Source: Scytalidium lignicola (taxonomy: Eukaryota > Ascomycota > Leotiomycetes). From it: a stretch of DNA of 64,000 nt. The DNA lies in assembly GCA_002812745.2 (NCBI GenBank), contig NCSJ02000005.1, forward strand, positions 248,001-312,000. The letters run 5' to 3'. The position numbers were made by a program, and so were the translations under genes. Shown here piece by piece: positions 12,280 through 22,740 of the stretch. The stretch's first letter is position 1. Each line of letters opens with the position of its first letter. Below the pieces are notes generated by a model that saw nothing but the letters and a program-made list of their open reading frames with translations, searched no databases and was not told where the DNA came from.

Positions 12280-12715
12280 TTTGTGACCTTGTGTGAACAG
12301 TCGGTACTAAATCGGTGATCCAAGGTAAGTTATAACGATTATCACTGAACCGAGGTTGAATGATACAGCGATAAGCCCTGTGGCTGAAATGTTATCTTGG
12401 CAATTTTTGAACGATGGACAACTAAAACCCGGCGCTGTACAATTTAAAAGCTAGAAGGCCTTAACCTAAGTAAGTAAATTTAGCTCTATTATACATGGAA
12501 CGTAGTTAAATGTTGGCTTTTAGTAGCTCTATTTATTTATCAAGACTCCAAGCATGGGGCACATTAGAGCGGGAATTTATATACAGGATTATACAGGATA
12601 TTGTCCAACATTATTGTACAGGTTGTCTATCTTAGTCAACTTCTGCTTGATAGACCCATGTGCTAATCTTAAACCCTAAGCACTCTAAGGGATAATCTTG
12701 TTGTATTAGAAACAG
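12280..12715. other. Spacer between the PGM-like and Mss51 genes
   Basis: About 436 AT-rich bases hold the promoter of the minus-strand PGM-like gene and the 3' end of Mss51. A short direct repeat (ATACAGGATT, ATACAGGATA) occurs near 12580-12600. Nothing else was recognised. Confidence 0.5.
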
Positions 12716-14395
12716 TTACGTAGTATCTTTCCTGGTGGTTTCATATCTGTACCCAAGTCAGTAGAGTCCGTAATTCCGACAGGATAAAAGCCGTCGCTAT
12801 CACCACATACCTCTTGCCTCGGAATCCCCACACACCCCAGTTGCCGCAGCTAATATCTTGTGGATCTAAATCGTTGAGATCCCATCTCAGGCTTCGGAAG
12901 CGGTTTTCTCCAGGCTCCATTAATAAGTCCACTTCTCCGCCTACTGTCTTTTTCACCCATTCGAAATCACGCTCCATATCAAATTGCGTGTATCCAGTTA
13001 CTAGGATCGGGACTTTAGTTTCTAATAACTGTGGGATGGTTTCTTCCCATTCATGCGAACTGGCTGGATGCCCTAATCCGGGGTGAAAGAGCATAAAGCA
13101 ATCAAAGTACGGGTCATAGGGATAGAAATAACCAGCCTTATGAAGAGTATGGTAGTATTCCACAAAGGTGCTGATCTTCAGATTGCTTGTTATTCGATCC
13201 TCAACCACGGCCCCGAAGGGATTTTCTGGTGTCCTTGGTGGCAGCGGGAATTCGTCATCTCTGTTTGCCATGCTCTCTGGACCTATGAAGATCAAATGAA
13301 AAGGAACGCGAGGAAATAGATACGATAATTGGACCCAAACTTCTCTTGGTAATGAGGACTCCGCACGAGCCCCTAGAATGAATATTCTGACAGGGGGCGG
13401 ATTTGGTCTGAGACCTTTAATGCTTGTGCCTGCTCCAGTTCTTGGTGGATGTAGACTGTATCGAAGAGCTGTCTTACGTTAGTACCACCTAGTTATCATA
13501 GTTGTTATATTTACATACCGCTCAAGCTTTTCAACCCCTCAACGGTCAATCTTCCACCAGATTTAATGCTGTAGGGGCTAAGCTCATGCAAGATGCTTCC
13601 GATAGTGACAGGATAAGTCAGGAGACGAGTAGCCTGACGCAGGCTTCTCTCGTCATTAATAGCTCTAAATTCTCTCGAGAATAAGAATGTATCCCAGTTG
13701 GTCATGTTGACCATAGCTTCTTCAATCTGATCACCCGGGTACTCAAACTCCGGGAAGAATCGCCCAGATCTTAAATCGTGATCATCCTCGTTTATCTCTC
13801 GTAAGGTATCACATATTTCAAGATGAGATTCGTAATCATCTGCCCAATGTTCCTCACAGCATGACACTGGTATCCCGCAATCAGGACACTCGAAATTAAC
13901 ATGTGCAGGAGGGAGAGTTCCAGTCACTGCTTCCTTCGCTTCCGAATCGTCTCGATTCGTTGCTACTCGAGTTTGACGATGTTCTGGGTGTGGACACCAG
14001 GCATGCTGCTTAATGAACGCAGCGCGGCGCCTCATATCTGGAGAAGGAGAAGTTGATAACGGGTGAAAGAGGTTGTTCGGTAGCAATAATGGTCGGCCTT
14101 CAACTTCAGGTATCTGGACACTGTCTAGTCCAGGTGGTGACCTATATTCAACTGGTTCATTTTTAACCGTCTGTCCCTGCTGTCCAATTGAAGAAACTGT
14201 TCTTATGCCATTGGGTTTTTGTTGTGACTTGGAAGGAATATTCGCAATCTTCTGTCCCGTAAATATAGATCTTCTGCTCACGACATCTGAAAATGAAGTC
14301 AATCGAGTTGAAGCTGGGTGGATCCGAGAAGTCCGCGATGTACTCCTCAGAGAGTGCAGGCACCTCTGACAAGTAGTGGATGCCGAAGTCCGCAT
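12716..14395 (-). CDS. mss51: Mss51, mitochondrial translation/assembly factor for Cox1
   Basis: Three exons (14395-13519, 13468-12811, 12746-12716) give 521 residues. The N-terminus is Arg/Ser/Thr-rich without acidic residues, as in a mitochondrial presequence. The zinc-binding region has Cys134, His139, Cys170, Cys173, Cys179/180, His183, His191 and Cys195 (CPDCGIPVSCCEEHW), the Mss51 variant of the MYND finger. The second exon carries the Mss51 C-terminal domain (IFILGARAES, FHLIFIGPES, FHPGLGHPAS). In yeast Mss51 activates translation of COX1 mRNA and binds newly made Cox1. The gene faces away from Rse1 across a 289-bp spacer that must hold both promoters. Introns are 50 and 64 bp with GTATGT donors. 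Confidence 0.9.
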
Positions 14396-14684
14396 ATTTG
14401 GAGGCAGTATCTACGGCTTCTAAGTGTGATGAAATTCTTAGTGGGTCGACGTCGAGTTTATGAGGTGATGGAGTCGCAAGCTCCGCATTTGGTTTAGCGC
14501 CGAATCTTTAAACTTTTCGCGATTTTCGAGCATTGTTTAGCTACAAAAAGGCTACATTTGGATTCAATGTGCGCGACAAGCTGCTTGGTCAGCTCCATCA
14601 GCCTTCCAACATTCTTCAAAATCAATTGCGGTTGACATTTTAATTTGTTGAAGCTGCCCAGGCTAACTGTGGCAAGCCTTCACG

Positions 14685-17600
14685 ATGGCGACGACGTCTT
14701 CGATGTTCATGTATAGCTTGACGCTCACCCCGCCAACTGCTATTACTCAAGCCATTCTTGGACAGTTTGCTGGTACGAAAGAACAGCAGATAGTCACTGC
14801 ATCAGGATCTCGCCTTACGCTACATAGGCCAGACCCTTCTCAAGGAAAGATCATTCCAGCGTTGTCACACGACGTGTTTGGGATTATTAGGGGAATAGCA
14901 GCATTTAGGTTGGCAGGAAGTAACAAGGGTAAGTTCTTTAACTCTTGTCCTTTTGAACTTCCCTTAGTGATTCGGAGCGCTAGCTACAGCATAATCACAC
15001 TATGGTGATCTTTTATGGTTGCTGGTAGTACTCCGTATGGAACCTTTAGAACTGATCTTGGCTAAACGATTCTTTAGATTACATTATTATCACCTCTGAT
15101 TCGGGCCGCATTACGATTATTGAGTTTGTTCCCTCCCAAAACAAGTTCAGCCGGTTACATCTGGAGACATTTGGGAAATCTGGTGTTCGAAGAGTTATCC
15201 CCGGACAATATCTAGCCGTTGACCCGAAAGGCAGAGCTTGCCTTATAGCTTCCGTTGAAAAGAATAAGCTTGTATATGTCCTGAACCGTAACACGCAGGC
15301 AGAGCTTACGATATCCTCTCCTCTAGAAGCCCATAAACCCCAAACACTGGTATTTGCGCTAGTAGCTTTGGATGTGGGCTATGCAAACCCAGTTTTCGCA
15401 GCACTTGAAGTCGATTATGGAGATTCTGATCAAGACCCCACTGGTCAGGCATATGAAGAAATTGAGAAAACTCTGGTCTACTATGAGCTTGATTTAGGAT
15501 TAAATCATGTTGTACGCAAATGGGCAGATCCGGTAGATCGAACTGCTACGATGCTCTTCCAGGTCCCTGGCGGGACAGATGGTCCTAGTGGTGTCTTAGT
15601 CTGCGGAGAAGATAATATCACTTACAGGCATTCAAATCAAGAAGCTTTTCGAGTTGCTATACCTAGGAGACGTGGTGCAACCGAAGACCCTCAACGAAAG
15701 CGAACGATTGTAGCTGGCGTGATGCATAAACTCAAGGGTGCAGCTGGTGCTTTCTTCTTCCTGTTGCAGAGCGAGGACGGCGACTTATTTAAAGTTACTA
15801 TCGAAATGGTCGAAGATGAGAATGACCAGCCTACTGGGGAGGTAAAGCGATTAAAGATCAAGTACTTTGATACTGTAGCTATTGCCTCTAGTCTCTGCAT
15901 CCTGAAGAGCGGCTTTCTCTTTGTTGCTAGTGAATTTGGCAACCACCAGTTCTATCAATTCGAGAAGTTAGGAGATGATGACGAGGAAGTGGAATTCAGC
16001 AGCGACGATTTCCCAACTGATCCAACCGAACCTTATACTCCAATCTACTTCTATCCTAGGGGTCCCGAAAACCTGAGCTTAGTCGAAGATATAGACTCCA
16101 TGAACCCTTTGATGGACTGCAAGGTGGCCAATCTTACAGATGAAGATGCCCCTCAAATCTACTCTGTATGTGGTACTGGAGCCCGGAGCACATTCCGAAC
16201 TTTGAAACACGGTCTTGAAGTCAACGAAATTGTCGAGTCGGAACTACCAGGTGTACCATCTGCAGTTTGGACCACAAAGCTCACACGGAATGATACATAC
16301 GATGCCTATATCATCCTTTCTTTCTCGAACGGAACTCTAGTCCTCAGTATAGGTGAAACTGTTGAAGAAGTTACAGATACCGGATTTTTATCTTCTACGT
16401 CCACACTCGCCGTGCAACAACTCGGCGAAGATGGGTTAATACAAGTTCATCCCAAAGGTATAAGACATATTCGGGCGGATCGAAGAGTCAACGAATGGGC
16501 TGCTCCCCAGCATCGCTCTATCGTAGCTGCAACAACCAATGAACGACAGGTTGCGGTCGCCCTCAGTTCTGGCGAGATTGTTTATTTCGAAATGGATTCG
16601 GATGGATCACTTGCAGAGTATGATGAGAGGAAGGAGATGAGCGGAACTGTAACCTGCCTCAGTCTCGGTGACGTCCCTGAGGGCAGAGTCAGAAGCCAGT
16701 TTTTAGCTGTCGGTTGTGACGACTCAACCGTACGTATTCTCAGTCTGGATCCAGATTCGACGCTCGAAAACAAGTCCGTCCAAGCTCTTACATCTGCACC
16801 ATCAGCTCTGTCAATTATGTCGATGGTAGATTCTTCGTCCGGTGGCTCCACCCTATATCTTCATATCGGTTTGTATTCTGGTGTTTATTTAAGAACCGTT
16901 CTGGATGAAATTACAGGAGAACTATCTGACACCAGAACGCGATTCCTTGGACCTAAACCAGCAAAACTGTTCAAAGTATCTGTTCAAGGCCAAACATCTG
17001 TTTTAGCTCTCAGTTCCAGACCCTGGCTGGGATATTCAGACCCTGTGACCAAAGGATTCATGCTCACTCCTCTGAGCTATACTGCCTTAGAGTGGGGATG
17101 GAATTTCAGTAGCGAGCAATGCACCGAGGGTATGGTGGGTATATCTGGACAAAATTTAAGGTATGTTATTCCGTTCTGTGTTGTACGAGTATTGGATATT
17201 ATGTGATGAGTCCTTTCGTTAAATCTTAGTCAAAAGACTATGATGCTTGAAATTTTTATACCAATTGTTCCTTCTGAAAAAATATCCTCCAAGCATTATT
17301 ATGGTCAAAGATGATATTATGCTCTCAGAGACTAACCATATTATAGGATATTTTCTATTGAGAAGCTCACCAGCAACCTTCTACAAGAGTCGATCACACT
17401 AAGTTACACCCCTCGTCGCTTTGTGCGCCATCCGGAACACCCGTATTTCTATACCATTGAGGCTGATAACAACATTCTTTCGCCCACCACAAAGAAAAAA
17501 TTGCTCGAGGATCCTTCAGTTATGAATGGTGACGCTGCCATACTCCCTCCTGAGGAGTTTGGATACCCACGTGGGAGAGGCCATTGGGCATCATGCATCT

Positions 17601-18708
17601 CTATTGTGGATCCTGTCACAGAGAAGAGAGTTCTTCAAAAGATTGAACTTGAGGATAATGAAGCTGCCGTTAGTATTGCAACTGTTTCCTTTGCCAGTCA
17701 AGACGACGAGGTGTTTTTAGTTGTTGGTACCGGAAAAGATATCATTGTTAGCCCAAGATCATCGAGTGCCGGATTTATCCACGTATATCGATTTCATGAG
17801 GATGGGAAAGAAATTGAGTTTATCCATAAGACTAAAGTCGAAGAACCTCCAATGGCATTGCTTGCCTTCCAGGGAAGACTTCTTGCTGGCGTCGGAAAGG
17901 ATCTAAGAATCTACGACCTTGGCATGCGACAACTCTTGAGGAAAGCACAAGCGGAAGTTGCGCCAAACTTCATCGTTGGATTGCAGACTCAGGGAAGTCG
18001 CATCATAGTTAGCGACGTTCAAGAAAGTGTTATTTACGTAGTCTACAAATTCCAGGAGAACAAGCTCATCCCATTCGTGGATGACATGATAGCCAGGTGG
18101 ACAACTTGCACCACAATGGTTGATTATGAAACTGTTGCTGGGGGTGATAAGTTTGGCAATCTCTGGCTCGTTCGATGTCCTACAAAGGCGAGCGAGGAGG
18201 CAGATGAAGAAGGATCGGGTGCACACCTACTCCATGAACGGTCATACCTGCAAGGTGCCGCTCATAGGCTAAATCTAATGGCACACTACTATCCTCAAGA
18301 CATACCTATGAGCATCCAGAAAACAAGTCTTGTTGCCGGTGGCCGAGATTGCCTCTTGTGGAGCGGTCTACAAGGTACTCTTGGTATCCTAATTCCCTTC
18401 GTTGGTCGAGAAGATGTAGATTTCTTCCAGACCTTAGAGCAGCATATGAGATCCGAAGATCCGCCGCTGGCTGGCAGGGATCATCTGATTTATCGAAGCT
18501 ACTATGTCCCAGTAAAAGGAGTTATAGATGGCGATCTGTGCGAACGGTACACCCTCTTGCCTACAGACAAGAAGCAAATGATAGCTGGGGAATTGGATCG
18601 GTCTGTAAGAGAAATAGAGAGGAAAATCTCGGTAAGTCTTATCACGCTCACCTGGCTCTATTGTCACTAAATAATTTCTAGGATATTCGGACGCGTTCGG
18701 CATATTAA
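14685..18708 (+). CDS. rse1: Splicing factor SF3b subunit 3 (Rse1/SAP130)
   Basis: Four exons (14685-14928, 15078-17160, 17347-18631, 18682-18708) give 1212 residues, the usual length for fungal Rse1. The start [14 protein letters not shown] and the end [15 protein letters not shown] are both conserved in the family, and the last exon codes only eight residues. The protein is the three-beta-propeller type shared with DDB1 and CPSF160: an MMS1_N region follows the N-terminus and a CPSF_A region occupies about the last third. Rse1 is part of the SF3b complex of U2 snRNP and helps hold the branch-site recognition module in the nucleus. Intron 2 (186 bp) is longer than most in this window. Confidence 0.95.
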
Positions 18709-18862
18709 TTGGCGTACTTTGGGCTTGATATATTGTATAGTATGTACATGATGCTCTAATCATACATGTCATGGCGTTCATGAGCGGTTATGTAGTTTAT
18801 GGTACAGAAAAGCCGATAAATGAAAGGATATCCAAGATGCAGATTTGCTGTTTACCACTTTG

Positions 18863-19881
18863 TTACTTCTGGCCCAAAAATCTTGTTCTGCCAATGTTAT
18901 GTCGTTTTCCACTCTTGCCTCTCACAGATCCAACTAATGGGTGTTCTCTCTCCCATCTCTCGTCATCTATATATGCATCGATGGCTGCCTCTAAATTGTA
19001 GTCGAATTGCTCAAGATATAACAATGCAATATCATAGCTGTCAAATTCTGTACGTTAGCATAACTGTTTCCATCCACTGCAAATTCACATTAAAACCAAA
19101 CGTTGAGAAATCTCATGTCAACGTACTCTGAAACCTTACAGGCAACCATCCACCTCCTTATAATGCCCTTCCGTCTCTCTTCCTCTTCTCCCTCTACAGG
19201 ACGCGGACTCAAACTCACTCCCCCCTTGTAATGACTACCAGGTATTATAACTGTGCGCCGCGCAAGCAGTAAATGGTCGGAGGTTATACCATTCGCGCGT
19301 CGTAATTCGGATATCGGGACTCCGTAACGGAGGGACAGGGATGTGAGTGTGTCGTTTTCGTGGTCGAGGAAGTGGAGGACATCGTCAGCGGGCAGCGTTT
19401 TTGGGTTTCCTGATTTTTCAGGTAATAAGGAGCTTGGTGGTAATTGTGAAAGGGAAGAATAGGAGGGAAGCTCCTCGGTGTAACTTGATGGGTCGTGGGT
19501 AGGTTGTACTTGGATCGTGGATGATGACGATGGCGCATAGATTGGTGGATCACGGAGGCCTTGTGGTAGTGGTGATGGCGTTATAGAGATCTGGCAGAAG
19601 GGACCTGGTTTTGTATTAGGACATTGGAATTTGGATGCCCTTCTTCGGGGGGTTGAAGGACGTACAATATGTCGCAAATCTAGGATTCTTCTATTCTGGG
19701 TATTAGAAGCCGACGCTGAACTTAGGTTCTGGTTCAAACATACATGTATACAGTTCCCGCATATTATTCTATTGCAGCATTCCAATCGTCTATCGAGTGC
19801 TAAGGGTTTCTCTGTCTTTTCATCGTACATCGGCGAGACCTTCGATAAGAGGGTCGCACATGTACAACAAGCTTCTTCCAT
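18863..19881 (-). CDS. Intracellular LysM-domain protein with N-terminal Cys motif
   Basis: Two exons (19881-19127 and 19037-18863) split by an 89-bp intron (GTACGT donor, TGCTAAC branch) give 309 residues. There is no signal peptide. The N-terminus holds a Cys cluster (CCTC, then ECCNRIICGNC, then FQCP and FCQ) that looks like a degenerate zinc finger. A Pro/Ser-rich linker follows, then a LysM domain around residues 180-225 (DTLTSLSLRYGVPISELRRANGI). After the intron the end reads YDIALLYLEQFDYNLEAAID and DDERWEREHP, a short helical motif conserved in fungal proteins of this layout. The missing signal peptide argues against the secreted chitin-binding LysM effectors. Function unknown. Convergent with Rse1, with 154 bases between stops. 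Confidence 0.82.
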
Positions 19882-20464
19882 ACTGTGTATTGCGTTCCCT
19901 GTATTATAACAATGATTTGAAGGTATTATTCAACAGCAAAATAGCAGCAAATGCAGATGAAGAGATTAGATTATATCTTTGGGAGACGTTATATATATTT
20001 TTCATTCGTTATGAATTTGCATATCTGCCTGCTTATCGAAGCGCCGTGCTGTTATCGGTCATTGACGTCTTACAGCCTAGGAAGTGCCACTAACTTAGAG
20101 TAGAATGGCTGGTTGCAACGGTGGCGGTGACTCCACAATCTCCATCTTTCTCGCCTCAACAACCTCATGACATTGAACATATGCAGCAAGACTCAAACAC
20201 CACAAAATCTTTCTACCTGTAATCAATATGCGAATTGTTTACGCTAGGATACATTTGTGCGCTTCTTTTCACCAAGAGTATCTACATTTATTAGATTAAT
20301 GACTTTTGGAGAATAATTCTCGTGTTCTCTCTCTTTTGCGCATCTCTTCCAATTCAATTTCTATTTAATAAGCTGCCTTTTAAACTCCCAATACACCAAC
20401 TGGTTATTTTGCCAGATTATATATCTCACACCCGAAACACCTAATTCAAACATCTACGAGAGTA
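19882..20464. other. Intergenic region
   Basis: About 580 AT-rich bases upstream of the LysM gene and downstream of the small minus-strand gene. No supported feature. Confidence 0.5.
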
Positions 20465-20962
20465 TCAATAACTCGAACTGCCATTTTCTGCCTCATTACT
20501 CCAGCTACTTGCTTCTTTTCCTTCTCTGCTGTGATTTCCATTCTGGTTCTGGGTCACCACGGAGTTAATGTTGTTCCAAGGGCTCTGCTGCTGAGTTTCA
20601 TTCCTCCATCGGTCTAGAGGAGTCATTGCATTTGAATAAGTTCCGATGGTATAGAGATTCTCATCCCGAGTAGTGCTCTTTCCTGCATTCAACATCTCCC
20701 AGGAGGAATGGGAGCTCGGCCAGTTCCTCTTTCCTTGAATATACTGCCCAGAATTCTCAACCACAGAACTGTTACTTCCTCTCTATGAATTAAATTAGGA
20801 TACTATACATTCCAAGAGGGAAAGTTTCTTAACAAATCAAAAGTCTCCTCTTACCGACTCTGCGACTGAGTCACTCGGTGCTGCTGTTTTGACCGAGCCA
20901 CTACGACTCATTCCAGAATGCTCAGTCTTTCTCTTGGAAGATTTATGAGCTGCTTTCGGCAT
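20465..20962 (-). CDS. Small polar protein of unknown function
   Basis: Two exons (20962-20855 and 20782-20465) joined in phase 0 across a 72-bp intron (GTAAGA donor, CTAAT branch, CATAG acceptor) give 141 residues. The start is basic and Ser-rich (MPKAAHKSSKRKTEHSG); the rest is rich in Asn, Gln, Ser and Trp, for example WRNETQQQSPWNN. There is no signal peptide, membrane segment or known domain, and it is probably disordered. The clean splice sites and matching composition on both sides of the intron are the evidence that it is real. An in-frame upstream ATG at 21080-21082 would add 40 residues of unlikely composition, so I chose 20962. It lies at the edge of the repeat-bearing island. Confidence 0.5.
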
Positions 20963-21191
20963 CTTGAGAGACCAACGGGATAAACTGAGGACAGTAAGCC
21001 TCAACTTTGCTCTACATTCTCGAATCAACTTACACCTCAGACTACAACAATGTAGATAGATGTCGCGCTCTGGGATTTTCATTTGACTGAATTAAAAGCA
21101 TGTTGAAGCTGGTGAGCTTTCAAAGGAAGGTGAATTTATATTAACACCATTGAAGGTATGGATAGTCCCTGAATGCCACGTCATCTGAATT

Positions 21192-21283
21192 ATGGTATTT
21201 TTGCATTATGCAGAATTGTACTTTTGTATTGCGAAGTATGGTACTTTTGGCCGAGAACTTATGGAACTTTTGCACTGCGACAA
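21192..21283 (+). repeat. Four-unit 23-bp tandem repeat
   Basis: Units begin at 21192, 21215, 21238 and 21261, each close to ATGGTACTTTTGCATTGCGA plus three bases. The period of exactly 23 is not a multiple of three, so it is not a protein repeat. A fifth copy lies at 21322-21344, out of register, and two more form the inverted repeat at 21479-21555. Confidence 0.85.
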
Positions 21284-21321
21284 CACGATGTGGCGAGAAG
21301 CGCAACAGAGACGGCGCAGGA

Positions 21322-21360
21322 ATGGTACTTTTGCATTGGCGAAACCTCGCAACAACACGG
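21322..21360 (+). repeat. Detached fifth copy of the 23-bp motif
   Basis: Begins ATGGTACTTTTGCATTGGCG and is followed by CGCAACAACACGG. The unit at 21261 is likewise followed by GCGACAACACGATG, so the duplicated stretch is longer than 23 bases here (about 40, offset 61). Confidence 0.7.
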
Positions 21361-21478
21361 TTGACAGGCTGCCTTCGTAATAATGAGCTATTGGGTTATT
21401 CAGTCCTGGATAATTACGATTTATGAGTTTATTGGCCGCCATAAACAAGATCCAAACTCGAGAATACCGACTTCTAGC

Positions 21479-21555
21479 TGCGCTAGCAAAAGTACCATTC
21501 AAACGATCTGGAACAAGGACTAGAACTGCTGTCAGATGGTACTTTTGCTAGCGCA
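21479..21555. repeat. 20-bp perfect inverted repeat built from the array motif
   Basis: The right arm (21536-21555) reads ATGGTACTTTTGCTAGCGCA and the left arm (21479-21498) is its exact reverse complement, separated by 37 bases. Both arms share the first 12 bases of the 23-bp array unit, so array and inverted repeat have a common origin. A transcript through it would fold into a 20-bp hairpin. Confidence 0.85.
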
Positions 21556-22051
21556 TTTCTGTGGCTGTGACCACAGCCTGCAACTCAGCTGCTCATGACC
21601 CCCATGCTGCGACAAAGTACTTCATCAAGCCAGCAATGCCTCAAGTTGCTCCTCACTTCTCAGCACAAAGACGCGGATTACCCCCATCATGCCCCACGCA
21701 AGATTCATCACAACCCGTTGTTCGTGATAGTTTTTTAAACAAACCTACACATGGAAACGTAAATATTGCAATATTCGGAACTAACTATGTATACCAGTAG
21801 AGACAAGGCTGTAGCCTTGTCTTCCATGGCACCGCCAGCACACCCATACACTCTATAACTTTTTTTTTTTACGTTCATACTACTCGTACTCGGTACACAA
21901 AATGATTGAACTCCAAGATTTGATCATCTGCTTAGATGAGTATTGTAAGTAATATATTAAAATATTACTTGAATATATTATTAACAAGAGCACAGAGTAA
22001 ACATTCGGGATGATACCTTTTCAAATACTCACGCAAACAATGCCCGTATGA
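21556..22051. other. Spacer between the repeat array and relic copy A
   Basis: About 500 bases. A short dyad GGCTGTG-AC-CACAGCC lies near 21562-21580, and a run of ten T near 21860. A possible short exon, starting at the ATG at 21901 and ending in a GTAAGT donor, lies upstream of the relic gene, but no acceptor joins it in frame. Nothing else was recognised. Confidence 0.4.
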
Positions 22052-22438
22052 GGCGTATATTTTGGTTTCAAAACCTTGACAATCTATCCAGTGGTTGATC
22101 GTTTTCGTCAGGGATGTGAACATGTTTTGAAAACACGTTCACATCCCTGTAACTGTGAACAACTAGTAGGGGATATTGGACAAAACCCTGATTTCTCTGG
22201 TGGGAACATCGCGATGGCAGCGGCCGGATGGAAACAGACTTTTTGCTACTTTTCGCCTCAAGAGGCATATCACATCGCGCTGGAAAATTGGCCCATAAGG
22301 GCTGACTTAGGTTATCATCGAGTATCCTCTCGTCGTCGACATAACGCGCCCGAACACGATCATGAAGATTTGGTAATTGCACGAAGAGGAAGCCGGATTC
22401 AATTGGCTATACTTTATGGTTACAGTGTAACTATCTGA
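22052..22438 (+). pseudogene. Relic gene copy A, unknown family (two copies in window)
   Basis: The frame is open from 22052 to the stop at 22436-22438, about 128 residues, with no good ATG near the start of the conserved part. It contains CEHVLKTRSHPCNCEQL, then GDIGQNPDFSGGN, then GWKQTFCYF, EAYHIALENWPIRADLG and a basic His/Arg-rich end. The IGQ-to-WP-RA stretch is clearly related to a second locus at about 30400-30780, so this was once protein-coding. I do not recognise the family. There is no signal peptide in the open frame, but a 5' exon could be missing. It may be a live gene with an upstream exon or a decayed fragment; the lack of a start favours decay. Confidence 0.5.
22110..22148. 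repeat. 39-base near-perfect palindrome inside relic copy A
   Basis: Two 19-base arms meet at a single central base (22129). The left arm starts AGGGATGTGAAC and the right arm ends GTTCACATCCCT, with one mismatch near the middle. It lies inside the open frame, around the codons for the His-Val-Leu-Lys-Thr stretch. A dyad this tight is unstable in many replication systems and would form a hairpin in RNA. Confidence 0.8.
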
Positions 22439-22740
22439 ATCCTAGGTGGGAACTCTGGCTATTAATACAGTTACTACTCTGTTTCCCCTGTCTCCAGCAT
22501 CATAGATTTAATACTGACTAGTGATGTATGTCAACCGACAACAAAGACCATAATTAGTGATTAGGCCTTGTTCAATTACTCAGTACTTCTTAGTGCTCTT
22601 CTTTGGCACCTCTGCAATTGTTGTAGTTTTACTACCCTTTACCACTGCGGCTACTTGAGGGCGACTAGGTCCAGCCTCAGCTTGTAGATGTCGACCCTGA
22701 CTTGTAGATGGTTTGGTCTGCTCAGTGGTGTAAGTTTTTT
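22439..22740. other. Short spacer before the Clr5-TPR relic
   Basis: About 300 bases. A minus-strand frame (22786-22580) encodes a Lys/Thr/Pro-rich peptide containing AEAGPSRPQ, reminiscent of C-terminal tails seen in some fungal transposases. It is too short and low in complexity to call. Confidence 0.35.

Noticed and set aside
21173..21426. Repeated NGTFA-type peptides in several frames
   Set aside because: They come from the 23-bp DNA repeat, whose period is not a multiple of three, so they are not a real protein repeat.
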